The notes beneath the pieces were generated by a model. That model worked only from the letters and a program-made list of their open reading frames with translations, did no database searches and was not told the origin of the DNA. A DNA stretch of 24,765 nt, taken from assembly GCA_002751075.1 (NCBI GenBank), contig NAOQ01000809.1:1-24765 (forward strand), in the 5' to 3' direction. The DNA comes from Ichthyophonus hoferi (taxonomy: Eukaryota; Opisthokonta; Ichthyosporea; Ichthyophonida; Ichthyophonidae). The first letter of the stretch is position 1, and every line of letters begins with the position of its first letter. The translations under genes and the position numbers were made by a program. This document shows positions 1 to 12,500 of this stretch, in pieces.

Positions 1-1142
1 TCAGTATTAATGAGTTTTAATTTTTTTGATGCATGTAAGGTTTTAGTCCTTTAGATAAGCTGCTTTGCATTTATTCCTAATATAGTTTATACACGGTTAT
101 TATTCCCTAGTAGATAGATTGCCTTCCTACTTATTAAACAAGTAACTTGTTATAAGTATTAACAGACTATATGACCAGACATATATGGTGGGCATTTAGA
201 TTCCACTGTGTAACTATTATGATAATAGGGGCAGCATAAAATTTAAATGCTAATTAATGAAGTGCCAATTGACGTAGGATTAAGAGATATTGAATCATCA
301 AAACAATTTGGACAATAAAACGATACACGAGAGGTTTAAATTAGCAAAACTGTAAAAATCATAGATAAGGCCGAAAGGTCTAAACTAAGTCGTATCCTAT
401 ATAAACATTATCAACTCTAAATAGGAAAAATGTGATAAAGGGGGACAAGGGTGGCCCAGTGATGAAGATCTAGGCTTTGACATATTCAAAGAAAGGATAT
501 CTCTGAACTTAAGTACCAAAAGCACTTAGACTATGACAGACTAGCTTATATTATCAACCCCTCTCTAAAACCGCATACTTGAGCTTCAGAAAGGCATGCA
601 GAGTCTCAAAAACATAACAACGCAAGACTTGTGTGTAAAGGCAATTCAAATATGTATTTAAAATATGCAAAAGACTGGCATTACCAAATTATGCTCCCAC
701 GTCACTGCAGTTTACATTGGTCATTCCAAGAGCTATATATTTACTGGTGCCTTAATTCAGGTCCAAGCACATAGGAGCTCTCAGCTGCCCAACTTATAGT
801 CCTTACTCTATATTCATTTGGCAAGGTCGTATCACTGTAAGCTATAAAGGAAAAATACAAATGCACTTAATACTTGCTTCTTAATACCAGTAGGCCCACA
901 CCTTACCAGACACAAAGTTCGACTAACATTCATTACTAAGTGTATAAGATTATATTCTACTATTCTACTATACTAACCAGGGTATTTATCAACATTCATT
1001 AAGTCGCTCCAAACAAAATCTAGCTAGCCTGGCTGCTTGTATCTAGGGTGGGAGCGGCTTAAACTGAATTGAGGTTTGTTATAAAAATATATTGGCCTTG
1101 ACAATGTCAGCTGCCTCACTAATCCCATCAATCTTTAGTTGA
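1..1142. other. No gene seen; region downstream of the SPOUT methyltransferase gene
   Basis: AT-rich sequence with no open frame resembling a protein and no tRNA-like structure on either strand. The part nearest position 1142 must hold the 3' untranslated region of the minus-strand methyltransferase gene, but I see no clear AATAAA in the first 100 bases after its stop. Confidence 0.6.
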
Positions 1143-4100
1143 CTATTGTGTGCCTAGAGCACCACTGGCGGCGATACGGGATCTCAGTACTGACATAGTC
1201 ACCAGAAGTGCCTCCTATAGGGTCAACATATTTCAGAACAACCTCATCCCTAGCACTCTTAAAATGCCAAATAAGCCTGTCAAGTTCAATTATTGGCGGT
1301 GTAATGATGTGACTATATACCAAGAGGACCATGGCGTACAACTACTCACATGCTATCAAATACATCTAGCAGCATTGGTTGATTAACAGTACCTAACATC
1401 TATGCACTACATGTCACATCACTCACCTCCGTGCGAATAGTACGTGTACCCTTAGACATGCAAGTATTAAGGTAGGCGTCAAATATTTCTCTAGGTTCGC
1501 CAGCCTGTAGAGTGCTGTCATGTTCTACCGTGGCCTCCAGCCCGGTCAGCCCACCCAGTACAACCAAAATATGTCTGCACAAAATAGGGTATTAGTACAG
1601 AGAACTTCGACCAAAAAAAATATTTTCAATTACTTATTTATTGGCATTACTAGTAACAGTTCATGATAACCTTTCTATATAAAAAAAAAACACTTCAAAA
1701 AACAATGAATTATTAACAAATAGTTGTAAGGTATGCACCTTAAATCCATGCTTAATGTCAAGAACGGGCCATAGTCCTGTTGTAATTTATTTATAATGGT
1801 TGAATCCTTTATTAACCTTTCAGTATATTGTTATTCAAGCCAGTATGAAAAAAGTACCAGTATAGCGTATAAAAGGCAGACGAGAAAGATGGAAACTCAA
1901 TTGGGGGTAATTAATCCATGAAAGAATTCTTTACCTACGCCAGGCAATATTACAAGCATAATTGGAGTACGAAGGACTTACTTAAAGGGAGGAAGGACAA
2001 AGTCATCCACAGAGTCTCCCTGTTCATCACAACCAATGGTGTAGTCATATCCTCCCTATAGCCCAATCAATTATTAATATAAACATGGTAGTGACTCCGT
2101 GAGATTACTTAGTAGAATACACTACAACCAAGAGTAATGGTTGAAGGTGAGATTATTTAATAGAATACACTACAACCAAGAGTCATAGTTGAAGGGCTAT
2201 AGTCAAAGAGAGTGAATTATTAGTGTACCTCATAAGGACTATCTGTAAACATATCGGCCAGGTTCCTGGCTATGCGCACTGTATAGCCCCAATAAAGTCC
2301 TTTTTCTTCCCGTGGTGCTGAGGGAGCTACTACACTACCTTTCAAAACCTTCCCTGCAGGGGTACAAGAATAAGGTAGTGAGTGAGTAAAATTGACATTC
2401 AAGAGGTTTGAGTATGGATCAATCCTAAAACACCTTCCTGACATAGTCTATCTTCCTGCCAACATATATAATAGGATATGAGATGCTATAGCCAATCAAA
2501 CAAGGACATTTATAACTCCATATACAGTGTGCATATATTCTATACCTTGGTCTCCGGGGCTATTCATCATTTCCACTGTTACCCTCAATCCTGCTTGAAG
2601 TTCTTTATCAATGCGCACTTGCTGTACCCATGACCTATTGGGTTAATATCATAACAACACAACCAATTACTCGTTTATGTTCCTAAAGTCCCCAACTTGT
2701 TAAAACATCTACATAATATGATCTATTTATCTCTATCTAGGAGATATGATGTCGCCCCAGTATTAGTAACAGAGTAAGAAACATCCACAATAACTAATAA
2801 AACACCCTATATGGCAGGTAAAATAATAATGAATACTACTACTTATTTACTGGTATTGACAACAGGGGCGATCAAGGGTGTGGAATGTAACAGTGGCTTG
2901 GCAACCTATTGATCCACTGAGGTGATAGAACCTCGTCATAGCCATGACTCCTATATGAATAGCAGACATATAGGGTGGATCAGTCAGATACTACTAGCCA
3001 ATGACATACCATTCTTCTAATTGCATGTCGTCTGTGCTTACCTTCATAAGGCCACAGTCCACTAGAGATCCTTGACCTGGCTTTACAGGGCGATTGACAG
3101 TGATGCCCTCTCTATAGGGGGTATTGTCCTCATACCTCATATGGTGTGGTGTATCCAGAGGGTTAAGCAGGCCTGGGAGTGGTCGTAGTCAGATAGACCA
3201 TACTATAAAGCTATTGTAATGAAGATACAGGAAAGTCCTTCTTGACTACACAACAGGTTATATACATATACCTACAGTCCAACTTATACACACAAAGCCT
3301 TATACAAAGACTATTACCAAGAGTGCCTTTAAGGTAAAATCAATACCTGCCAACTTCAGATCAGGGTGCATGGGGAAGAATGCACGGCGAAGGTACTGGG
3401 GAGTTTCTAGATATTGCAACAGACGGGCCAGGAAAACACAGGGATCTGTAGGCCTCTTAGCGCCTCCAAAGCTACCTTCAATATCATCATCACCTAATAG
3501 AGGGGAGTTAGTTAGCAAACAATTGGATCTCCCACCAGAGTATTCCTCCGTCCAGTTAGCTAGTAGTTCCTGGGATATCGCCTTCTTAAAATGAACCGCA
3601 AGACAGTACTATGCCTCCTTATATGTATATGAGCACTGCAGGGTACAACTCCAGAACACTCCTAACACCATAGTGACTATATTACCTTACTCTTCTGTCT
3701 CCTTTTACCCCTTAATTTTCCTTCTAATGTCCCCCATTACCATGTATTTGTGCCTTTTGTCATACTCCATTAGCAATAGAAATAGACATGCAAGCACAAA
3801 TTTTGGTGTAAATAAAAAAATGTCACATTGAGTGTTGTACGTGTGTTGCATAGGTGAGACACGGCATGAATTTTCAAGGGTATATGTTCGTGAAAAAACT
3901 TAAAAAACACTGTAAGTAATACCTTCCTAAGGCATAGTCACGCCTGTTCTTTTAAATTAAATATCTTCTATACCACTAGTACCCACTTTCTCAAACTCAA
4001 TCGCCTGCCTCCAGCACACTAAAGTATAATCATGTTTACGTTATTGTCACTCTTATCTTTGTCTTCACCAATCATAAAACATCACAAACCTTTGCTAATC

Positions 4101-4484
4101 GAATCAGGATCCTGGAAAATGACAATCTCGTCCACTTGGAACAAGGCCAGTGCTCGCCCTATCTGTAGGATTCCCATCTTTGTTAGTGATTCCTCCATCT
4201 CCTTCCCCCGACTTCCTTTATCTCATCGCACCTACCTGTCCAGCCAGGTAGGTACGCAGCTCTGCCGACTGCGCATTGTCAATGATAGAACCAGGCAGAG
4301 CCAATGATACCGTATACCTTCTGCCATCCTTTGAAGGGATATTCTCCTTTTTTTCAACGGGAACCTCCTCCTTCTGAGAGGCTTCCCTTGTGTAAAGACT
4401 GTTCTTTGCTAGTTCCTCTGATGGGGATATGTTATTAATACTTAACAGTAGAGAGTGCTGGCGATGGTTTGGTATTCCCCTCAT
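1143..4484 (-). CDS. SPOUT1: SPOUT-family RNA methyltransferase (SPOUT1/C9orf114-like), 9 exons
   Basis: Putative SAM-dependent RNA methyltransferase with a trefoil-knot SPOUT fold (DUF171 family, human SPOUT1/CENP-32). Exons on the minus strand: 4484-4236, 4162-4090, 3493-3347, 3172-3042, 2621-2546, 2437-2229, 2055-1982, 1574-1427, 1214-1143. All introns are GT-AG and all phases agree, giving 392 residues (human about 376). Family landmarks in order: SLALPGSIIDNAQS and LRTYLAGQ (end of exon 1), FQVDEIVIF (exon 2), QYLETPQYLRRAFFP (exon 3), LLNPLDTPHHMR and DCGLMK (exon 4), RIDKELQAGLRVTV (exon 5), GLYWGYTVR (exon 6), YDYTIG (exon 7), then the SAM-binding knot ILVVLGGLTGLEA and NTCMSKGTRTIRTE (exon 8) with EALLVTMSVL (exon 9). 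The ATG at 4484 has an in-frame stop two codons upstream, but the N-terminal 50 residues are not conserved and an upstream exon is possible. The exon 4/5 junction has an in-frame alternative. The RNA target cannot be told from sequence. Confidence 0.93.
2099..2194. repeat. 48-bp tandem duplication in a methyltransferase intron
   Basis: Two adjacent copies (2099-2146 and 2147-2194), each beginning GTGAGATTA and containing AGAATACACTACAACCAAGA, differing at a few bases. They lie in the intron between exons 6 and 7 (2056-2228), so they do not touch the coding sequence. Confidence 0.9.
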
Positions 4485-5106
4485 GTACTACATATAACCA
4501 CTGAGATGCTTCACATGAGCTAAACTGATGGATCAAGGACTACACAAAGCAGTTTTTCGGGTAGTGTATTGCACCCAGTCAAGCAAATACCACTAGCAAT
4601 CTGCCTTTCACTAATACACTCCCCATTTGGCAGCAATAAGATGGGCGAAAAAGAAGAAAAAGAAGAAACCTATTATACGTAAAGAGGGTAACAATAAGGA
4701 CATATATAAGGCAATTGGTAATGGAAAGTAAAACTCTTTGGGGGATACAGTTAAACACAAGAGAAATATATATATATAGGATCATGTATGGCCAGCATTG
4801 TAGGTGATAACAATAATAGAACTAATAATTAGTTGGCCACAGGGTAATAAACCAATTTTAAGTAACCTTATTTTGAAAACTAGACGATAGTAGAAGAGGC
4901 CAGTTGTAGTACGCTAATTTGGAAGGGAGTGACATGTACTCTTTAAAAAGCATTTATATATCAAAAATACACCTATATCTACCTGTTTTTTGTCGTTTTT
5001 GTCTCTTCTTGTGTTCTTGTCTCTCCCGTGCATTCTGTGGATGGCCACATACAAACGGTCAGTAAACCTATAGCTCTTGGTGCCAGATAGGCTATGAATA
5101 AAAGAA

Positions 5107-5154
<48 letters not shown>
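5107..5154. repeat. Compound dinucleotide microsatellite (AT)n(GT)n
   Basis: Fourteen AT units run directly into ten GT units. The 121-codon minus-strand open frame across it encodes HTHTHT and IYIYIY runs and is an artefact of the repeat. Confidence 0.97.
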
Positions 5155-6208
5155 CTAACCTGACGGCTATTGTCACCACCAGGGATGGACTTAAACTTTC
5201 CATGACCATCCATTCTAGGCGTACTACAAAGTAAATAGACTAACTTTAGTATAATTGAATTGATGGTACTATAATACAATTATCAAAATAAATTGCTTAA
5301 TCTGAGCCGATAATATGCACGTGCACCAACTGGCTGCTGATCTGATAGATAAAGAAAAGCCGACTTATTGGCTGACAACTATTGGCTAAAAGATTATGTA
5401 AGCGCGAAATTTCGTGATAAAGCACCAATGGTGTAAGGATGCTGCTTGCCCTATTCACCCATATCAAGTCATCTTTTGACTCCTCACGGAGAATATTCAA
5501 AATTTGCTTATATGTGCAGAAATTATGTGTATGCTTTACAGTTTTATGAACTATGTATTTCATATGACAAATAGAAAAGTAAGTTGAAACATTAGTAAGA
5601 TTAGAGATTAAGTTAGTGATAGCAAGGATAGGTTAGTAGGGTTAATGAACTAGAAATATAATTGGACTGGCTGTATTATTTACGTTGTTTTAATAGTTGT
5701 AATTGATCCTTTTTGGGAAGGAAATAGTGATTATCAAATATTATACTTCACCCTCCCCACCCCCCGAAGTTTTGTGATTAAGATAAATGATGTGTAACTG
5801 GCTTGCAATTAATTAGATACGAAGGTACAAATCAGGGGTTTCTGGGTTGTCAATGAATAATTCACCAAGTAAAAAGGCAGTAAAATATTCATTTCAAAAA
5901 ATATTTGACGGGATTGCATTATTGGCATAAACATCAATCTGTAGGTATGGATAAAACACGTATAGGTCCCAGACTAAGATGGGGCATGGCGAGCCATGCT
6001 TTGCACTTACTCTTATTTTTCAAAAAGCAATTTCATATTTGTTATGCAACTTGTTTTTTATGGGTCTAAGGTGATACTAGTCAACCCTGCAAATACACGG
6101 AGCAGTATTGCTTCCTTACTCGAGAGTAGGAGAAATCTTACCGTTTCATAATTAAGAGACCTATGGTTGTATGTTATTGTGTATTTATGCTTATTGCTTA
6201 GATTTTAT

Positions 6209-6487
6209 CTTTACCTCATTCCCAGTAACCCAGACCACACAGCTCCAATAAGTGTATTTATTATAACATGACTTACACACTGATGACCAGCACCATGATA
6301 CGCTGTCTGCCCATGAATACACTTCACTAGGAAGGGAATGGCCTAGATTGCCCCGGCTGATAGCCCCACTAGACCCAATACTGTCCATGATATACTGTTC
6401 GCACAGAGCTGTACCTATTATGCCACCACATGTGTAAGAGGCCATGAGGCTATAAACATCTAGCCATGCATCTAGGCTGTAGGTACA
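6209..6487 (-). other. Exon-like open stretch of unknown meaning
   Basis: On the minus strand a run of about 92 open codons is bounded by an acceptor-like TTGTACCTACAG (near 6488) and a donor-like GAG|GTAAAG (near 6208). It begins only about 65 bp past the stop of the NFX1-type gene, so it may be part of that gene's 3' UTR, an exon of an unrecognised gene, or chance. The translation is rich in Ser, Trp, Tyr and Cys and resembles no family I know. An AATAAA lies inside it on the same strand. Confidence 0.2.
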
Positions 6488-6551
6488 ATATAGTGACAAG
6501 CGAAAAGCAACACCTCATCCAATTATTATAGCCATCATGAACAATGGGTCC

Positions 6552-9500
6552 TTAATCTAATAGCTCTGTCCAGTCATCCACAGTATCTGCGTTAAGATCG
6601 TTGCCCTCCTCATCTTCCTTCCTTGTGCTGCTTGATGCCTCTGCAGTGACTTCCCAATCTAAGTCGGCCTCTTTGGCTACTTCCTTTGTGTTCTTTTCCT
6701 CTGCCTGTTTATTCACCCCACGATCTGTATAATATGTCAGTCGGTAGTTCTTATTAACCGTTCACCACCATAACTGCAAGCATTAGTTCCTTACCTGTTG
6801 ACTTGCCAAGAGCCACCCATCCTGCTTTGCCAGGGACACTGGTTCCCTGCATATTTAATTGTTAATATAAGGTCCTAATACTATACTACGCACCCTGAGA
6901 GGGAGAGGCATAGTTACGGTCATGCATTGACAGGCTACCTACCTGGATGGAGGTGGCCAATCGACCAAAGGACGTGGAGGCTGATGATTCATTAGCCGCC
7001 TATATATAGTGGTTAGGCATAAGATGATTACAAGGTATTCAGTAATCAACCATTGGTGAACAGAGTCCCGCTAAACGCTAAACGAATCATATCTTATAAT
7101 TAAGAAGTGGGTCTATTCAGCCTATGGCCTATAAGTCACGTCCAGAAAGTGATCAGATGGCCTTAAAAAAATAACAGATACACACAGGGGAAAGGGGCTG
7201 TAAACCTGTTCATGTATACCCATTGTTTCTTTAACAGGGGGCTTTCAGCAAGAAATCACCCATCACAAGATTAGCAGCCAAACTAGATAAATATCTACCT
7301 GAGAGAGCAGAAGACTGGGGACTTCTGACAGGACGGTAGCTATGGCCTTTACACTTCTTTGTGGCTCTCTGTAGGAAGCCACCCATTAACAGGGTGTATG
7401 AATAGAAGACACAATCACTATAATATAGAGAACATAGGAATAAATAACATAAGACAAACGTAATGGCAGATAACATAATCTAGGTACTACATAGAGGATG
7501 GAAGGTAATTATTAGACAGATCCCAGAGTGAGAGTTACACTAAAGCTTACAAACAATTTTCCAAATACTGCTACCTAAAACGCCACATCCTATGTACGGT
7601 ATCCCCACTAAACAGCCTACGATACCATCCCCTCTGCTCCATTATATACCTATCTAAGCTGATTGTATTCAGGGCATAATGAGTGCCCAGCTCATGGACA
7701 AACTTGCGATTAGGTGCGGTCATTACTGGCAGCATCCTGATAGAAGGCGTCCCCCCCCAGGCGCCTGTAGGGGGATAACAGAGCCCATTAACCCTGCACT
7801 GCCCAACACCTAGCCTAGGCCGGGCTATACCTATCAGGTACACCTTACAACCTCATTGGCCTATATATATATATATGTATGTGTATTCATCAATTAAGCA
7901 GACCATTAAGGGGAGTACATATCCGTACTTAGGCCAATCATATAACGATCACATGACTATATCACTTGACCCTCTCATCTTTTAGTCATTCAAGGAAAAC
8001 ATGAACCAGCAAGGAGATATCTCTACAGTCAACACGTGCACATAAACCATTCCTATCAATCAAGAGGCTACATACTTTGGGGTGTAGTGCCAGATTTGAA
8101 GTCTCGAATGACGTGTGCAAAGTATGCCTCTGTCCCTTTACACATTAGTACCCTGCCCATGTTATAAGCCAGGCTGCACTCTGGTCTATCACACACCTAC
8201 TGTGGCCACCAACTTGGGCTGACGGCGAGCAATATCAAGAAGCTCCTCTGAATAGACAGGTTGGAAGGGCTCGGGATGTTCTGTTGTGGTCCCCAGAGTA
8301 GGGTTAGCCAGTCATATATATCCGCTACCATGGTTACCATGGTTCTTGTGGAGGGTACTAAAGGGTGAGGTAGGGCATTGTGGATCGGGAGCAGTGCTTG
8401 GCAATAAATACAGAGAAAGGCCATAGAACATTATTCCTCTATCATCCAAATAACTCTCCTCACCCAGACCTATATTCATCGGTCTGCATACTAACCTACT
8501 ATCTACATATTAGCCTACAATCTAGACATTAGCCTATAATCTACATATTAGTCTACAATCTAGACATTAGCCTATAATCTACATATTAGCCTACAATCTA
8601 CACATTCGCCTATAATCTACATATTAGCCTACGATCTACACATTAGCCTATAATCCACATATTAGCCTACAATCTACACATTAGCCGATAATCTACATAT
8701 TAGCCTACAATCTACACATTAGCCTATAATCTACATCTACATATTAGTTTACAATCTACATATTAGTTTGCAATTTACATATTAGTTTACAATTTACATA
8801 TTAACCTACAATCTACATATTACTTTGTTTACAATCTACATATTAGTTTACAATCTACATATTAGATTACAATCTACATATTAGTCTACCACTCACTTGC
8901 TGGATCAACATCTAGTGCTATGGCTAGCCTCATGTTGCGTTCCTTCAGGGCACATTCCCCATCACAGTCCAGGAATCTGTCGGCTGGCAGTCAGCCTCAG
9001 TCATCTTGTACCCTCTCTCAACCCTATAGCCCCTACCTACCTTTCCCCTCGAATCAGTTCGTCGTGAATGGTACTGTGGCCGCCTTGTGAATCTACAGCA
9101 ACCTGTAGTTGAACTGGAGTCCGTGCAGTAGACATACACATGACCTGGGCCTTACGCCTGCCACAGCGACACAAAATGATGATTTTACAGCGGCAGGGAA
9201 GAGGACAGAGGGTGTCAAGGTGACAACGGGCTACACATCCATGACCACATCCAGCCAGCACCTTTCCACATTCTTGGTGACACCTACCATCAGGGTCCTG
9301 AGGACAGGGCCCCTTGTGACACTTAGCTGCACACTTGTGACCACAGGACAGGGGACGGTTACAGGGCTTGCCACAGAAGACATACTGGATCCAACCCACC
9401 CCCATAAGTACACAGACCAGTGACTATCTTATACCATATCTTATACCGTTACACTACCTGTTGATGGCAGGGAACAAAGCGCCGCAGTTCATGGTCCCCA

Positions 9501-12500
9501 GCACACCTTCGGTCTACCTGCAGGAAGAGGGGTCATCAACACAGGCCCAGGTGAGGCAAAGATCAGGCCATGAAGCCTAACCTACCAGTATAGGGCAAGG
9601 AGGGCACTGAGGCTCATTATGACAGTTGTGAGTGGGGGGGTGGGGGCAGGGGTGGACTCGTGTACAGGGATAGGGACAAGGAGGAGGTGGCGTGTTGCAG
9701 GGCACAGGGGGGAAGAGGACAGTGCGGCCACATTCACATGCTAGTTCATCAAAGTTGGCCTGCAGACAAGGTGGGCAGGGGTTGGTATGGCAGGGCTCAG
9801 TGCAGGTATGCAGAGTACCTGTAGGCCATCATCAGTACATGTCTAAAGAGGTAGGCAGGGGGGCCAGTTACAGTACCTACATGCTAGTTGACGCCCACAC
9901 GTCAGAGTGCACATATGCAATCCGGCCGGGTCATTCGCTTCAGGCTTCCTAGATAATGAGCAGCAGCGAATCCCGCACTTATGACGTCGACAATGCCTGG
10001 GGATGGGTCATTAGGAACGGGACATCCTCCTTTACCAATCAAATCACAATCAACACTGACATGCCTTTTTTGCTGACAGGTCCTGTTACATAGAAACACA
10101 TCCCAGCCCTCCTTGCCTAGTTGTTGGCATACTATCTGCCTCCTGTCCATTCCACAGCGACAGGTTTGTTGAACTAGCTCGTTACATTCGGGGCACGGCC
10201 CTGCCATCACATTACAATTAGATTAGGCTATTGTAAGCAGGCCCAAGATAGAGCTTGTCTTGATAGGACCCACTACTGGCCTTAATGCTATTATTGCCCT
10301 ATACCATAGCCAGTCCGTTTCCAAAAGTGTATAGCAATATTTTTAAAGTACACCCACCCAACCAATCCCCAATAATATTTAAAATACCCTCCAATACCCT
10401 CTCAATGCCCACAGTAAACAAGAACTAACCTTCATGGCAAGGAGCAGGGCAGCGATGATTTCCACCTGCAACCAATCAGACATCATGTTAACGCATCATC
10501 CACAGGGCTGTGCCCCTATCAGGAGTATACTACCAGACACACAGCTTACCACAGGCCAGGGGTTTGCCGCAGGTTCCCCCACAGGTTAGGATAGGATCAG
10601 TGCAGGTGGTGCGAGAAGGCCGGCCTAGACGGGCCTCCAGTTGAATGAGCCTAGTAGATCCACAAGGGCAGGTCCTTATCTGTCCACCCCTCTCTGTTAA
10701 CATGCCTTATACCCTCTGCTCCCACCACATCCCTCCAGCTAGTAAAGCACCATTACCTTGTCAATGGTACGTGGGCACGAAGGACAGGGGCCAGAATGGC
10801 ATGGCTCAGTACAAAGATGGCTGCCACACGACAAGGGCCTGCAAAGGAACTGCTGGTTAATCCACGGGAGAGACCCATGACCACCTAGCTGCCTACCAGT
10901 CCTATACAGACTGCTGGAAGGGCCATGGAACTAAGCCTATAACACTCGAGTATACCATCCACCATACCTACCGATTACAGAGGGCAGTACAGGAATAATA
11001 GGCGGGAGTGTCTAGGCGAGCAATGTCCAGTTCGCCAGATGCACAGGGGGCCGTGCGGCGTCCTTTCCCACAGTAACAGTGTTGAAGCTCTAAGGAAAGT
11101 ACCATTAATATAAGACCTATCTACACCACCCTCCTGCCCTCTCCCCAAACAGGAATATGCATTCAATTTAGGTATTTCTTTAGCTAAAATTATCTAACAT
11201 TATTACTTAATACAGAAGCCACACCTATATTGTTAGTGTAAATATAATGGTACAAGACATAGTGTATCACATAAATTTTTAGTGGGGTATTAGTTAGAAT
11301 CATTGCTTTATATATATCTTGCTTTTTTAATTATATTATAGGTTTAATACTAGTATGAAGAATAAATTTACTGGATATATTATTATGAAATTTCCCAATG
11401 TATAAACCCCCCCTGTACATAAGTTGTTAGCTAGTTTCAGATATTTATTTTAGCCATCCTTATCTATTATCCTGTAAGATGATGGTGACTATATACATGA
11501 CGTTTGGCCATACCTTGCTTATCACAGGGAGGGCACGGGGCCACATGGCAGTCTAGAGTACAGGGATGTTTGGAGCATGACAGCAAGCGGCCACAGGCCT
11601 GGCCACAGTCCACATCCGGTAAGGCGTCACTATAGGGCAACCTTGTTGTTGGCCACCCAATCATACAAGTCTTGTTATAGCCAATGAAACCCAACCATAC
11701 CTGCATCGTATCCTAGTGCGGAGTCTCCCACACTTACACGTCTGTGTAATATATTGTCCACAGGGAGGGCAAGGGCCTGGATGGCACCTCCTGCAAGCCA
11801 CCTCCGGTCAATCTTTACTAACCACAGCACCCCCCCGCCCTAGGGCACCCAGACCCACATGGGACAGGCATGGCGGCAGACTGGTCTAGCTCCTGGCCCC
11901 TCGCCGTCTGGGCTCTACACACCCCTGTTAGAACTTTGCCACGGCCCTCCCTTTGCTATGAATGAACCAATATCCCTGTACATACCACTCTTTTGCGGGC
12001 ACACATTCCCCCACAAGTATGAGGCGTGTCGTATGGGTTCCACTCGGGAAAGGTGACTTTTCCACAAAAGCACCGATAGCGTTTTGGGAGTGCAGCGTTG
12101 GCATTTTGACATCCTGGACACCTCCACCCTGCTGCTGCTGCTCAAAGAAGTTATAAGTTTTAATAGCTAATACGTCTCTAGTACTGGATGATGAAAGAGA
12201 GATCACGCAGTGTATGACCTTTTCTACTCTCCAAATACAGCATACTCTATATAGACTATTTGACAACCTACTCATTAATTGACTTAATTGAGTCTTTAAT
12301 TAATTTCCTAATTGTGCCTATAACTCCATTCGATACCCTCTTTATCTACCACTCTATTCTCGTATCCATTATTATCCAATTAATTTTAAATACCCAATCG
12401 GAGTCTGAAATTAAATTGTATACTTGGTGTATATACTAATAGTATGATATGATATAACAGTATGAGAGGTAGTATTATGATAATATCATGGTATAATGAA

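Larger units (their letters stand above)
4485..6551. other. Intergenic region between two minus-strand genes
   Basis: Lies between the stop of the NFX1-type gene (6552) and the first modelled ATG of the methyltransferase gene (4484). It must contain the 3' UTR of the former and the promoter of the latter. Apart from a microsatellite at 5107-5154 and one exon-like open stretch on the minus strand (about 6487-6209) I see no gene. The methyltransferase could have an additional 5' exon here, but none is recognisable. Confidence 0.6.

Noticed and set aside
3010-3041. Extension of methyltransferase exon 4 to 3010 as the main model
   Set aside because: It adds residues absent from relatives; the shorter form aligns without gaps. 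Kept as an alternative splice option.
4914-5279. 121-codon minus-strand open frame
   Set aside because: Its length comes from the (AT)n(GT)n microsatellite, which cannot make stops in that frame; the rest has no coding character.
5984-5999. Small palindrome GCATGGC-GA-GCCATGC
   Set aside because: A 7-bp stem with a 2-nt loop is short enough to arise by chance and has no supporting context.
7571-7843. Continuous 90-codon frame around the R3H exon
   Set aside because: The exon is shorter (7764-7650): ending at GATAG|GTATAT and joining 7368 gives the family motif SLDREPQRSV, while reading on gives unconserved residues.
8329-8345. Double ACCATGGT motif in an intron
   Set aside because: Short palindromic repeat with no further structure; probably chance.
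9109-9952. Several plus-strand open frames of 60-104 codons
   Set aside because: They are antisense to the Cys-rich exons of the NFX1-type gene, whose high GC leaves few stops.
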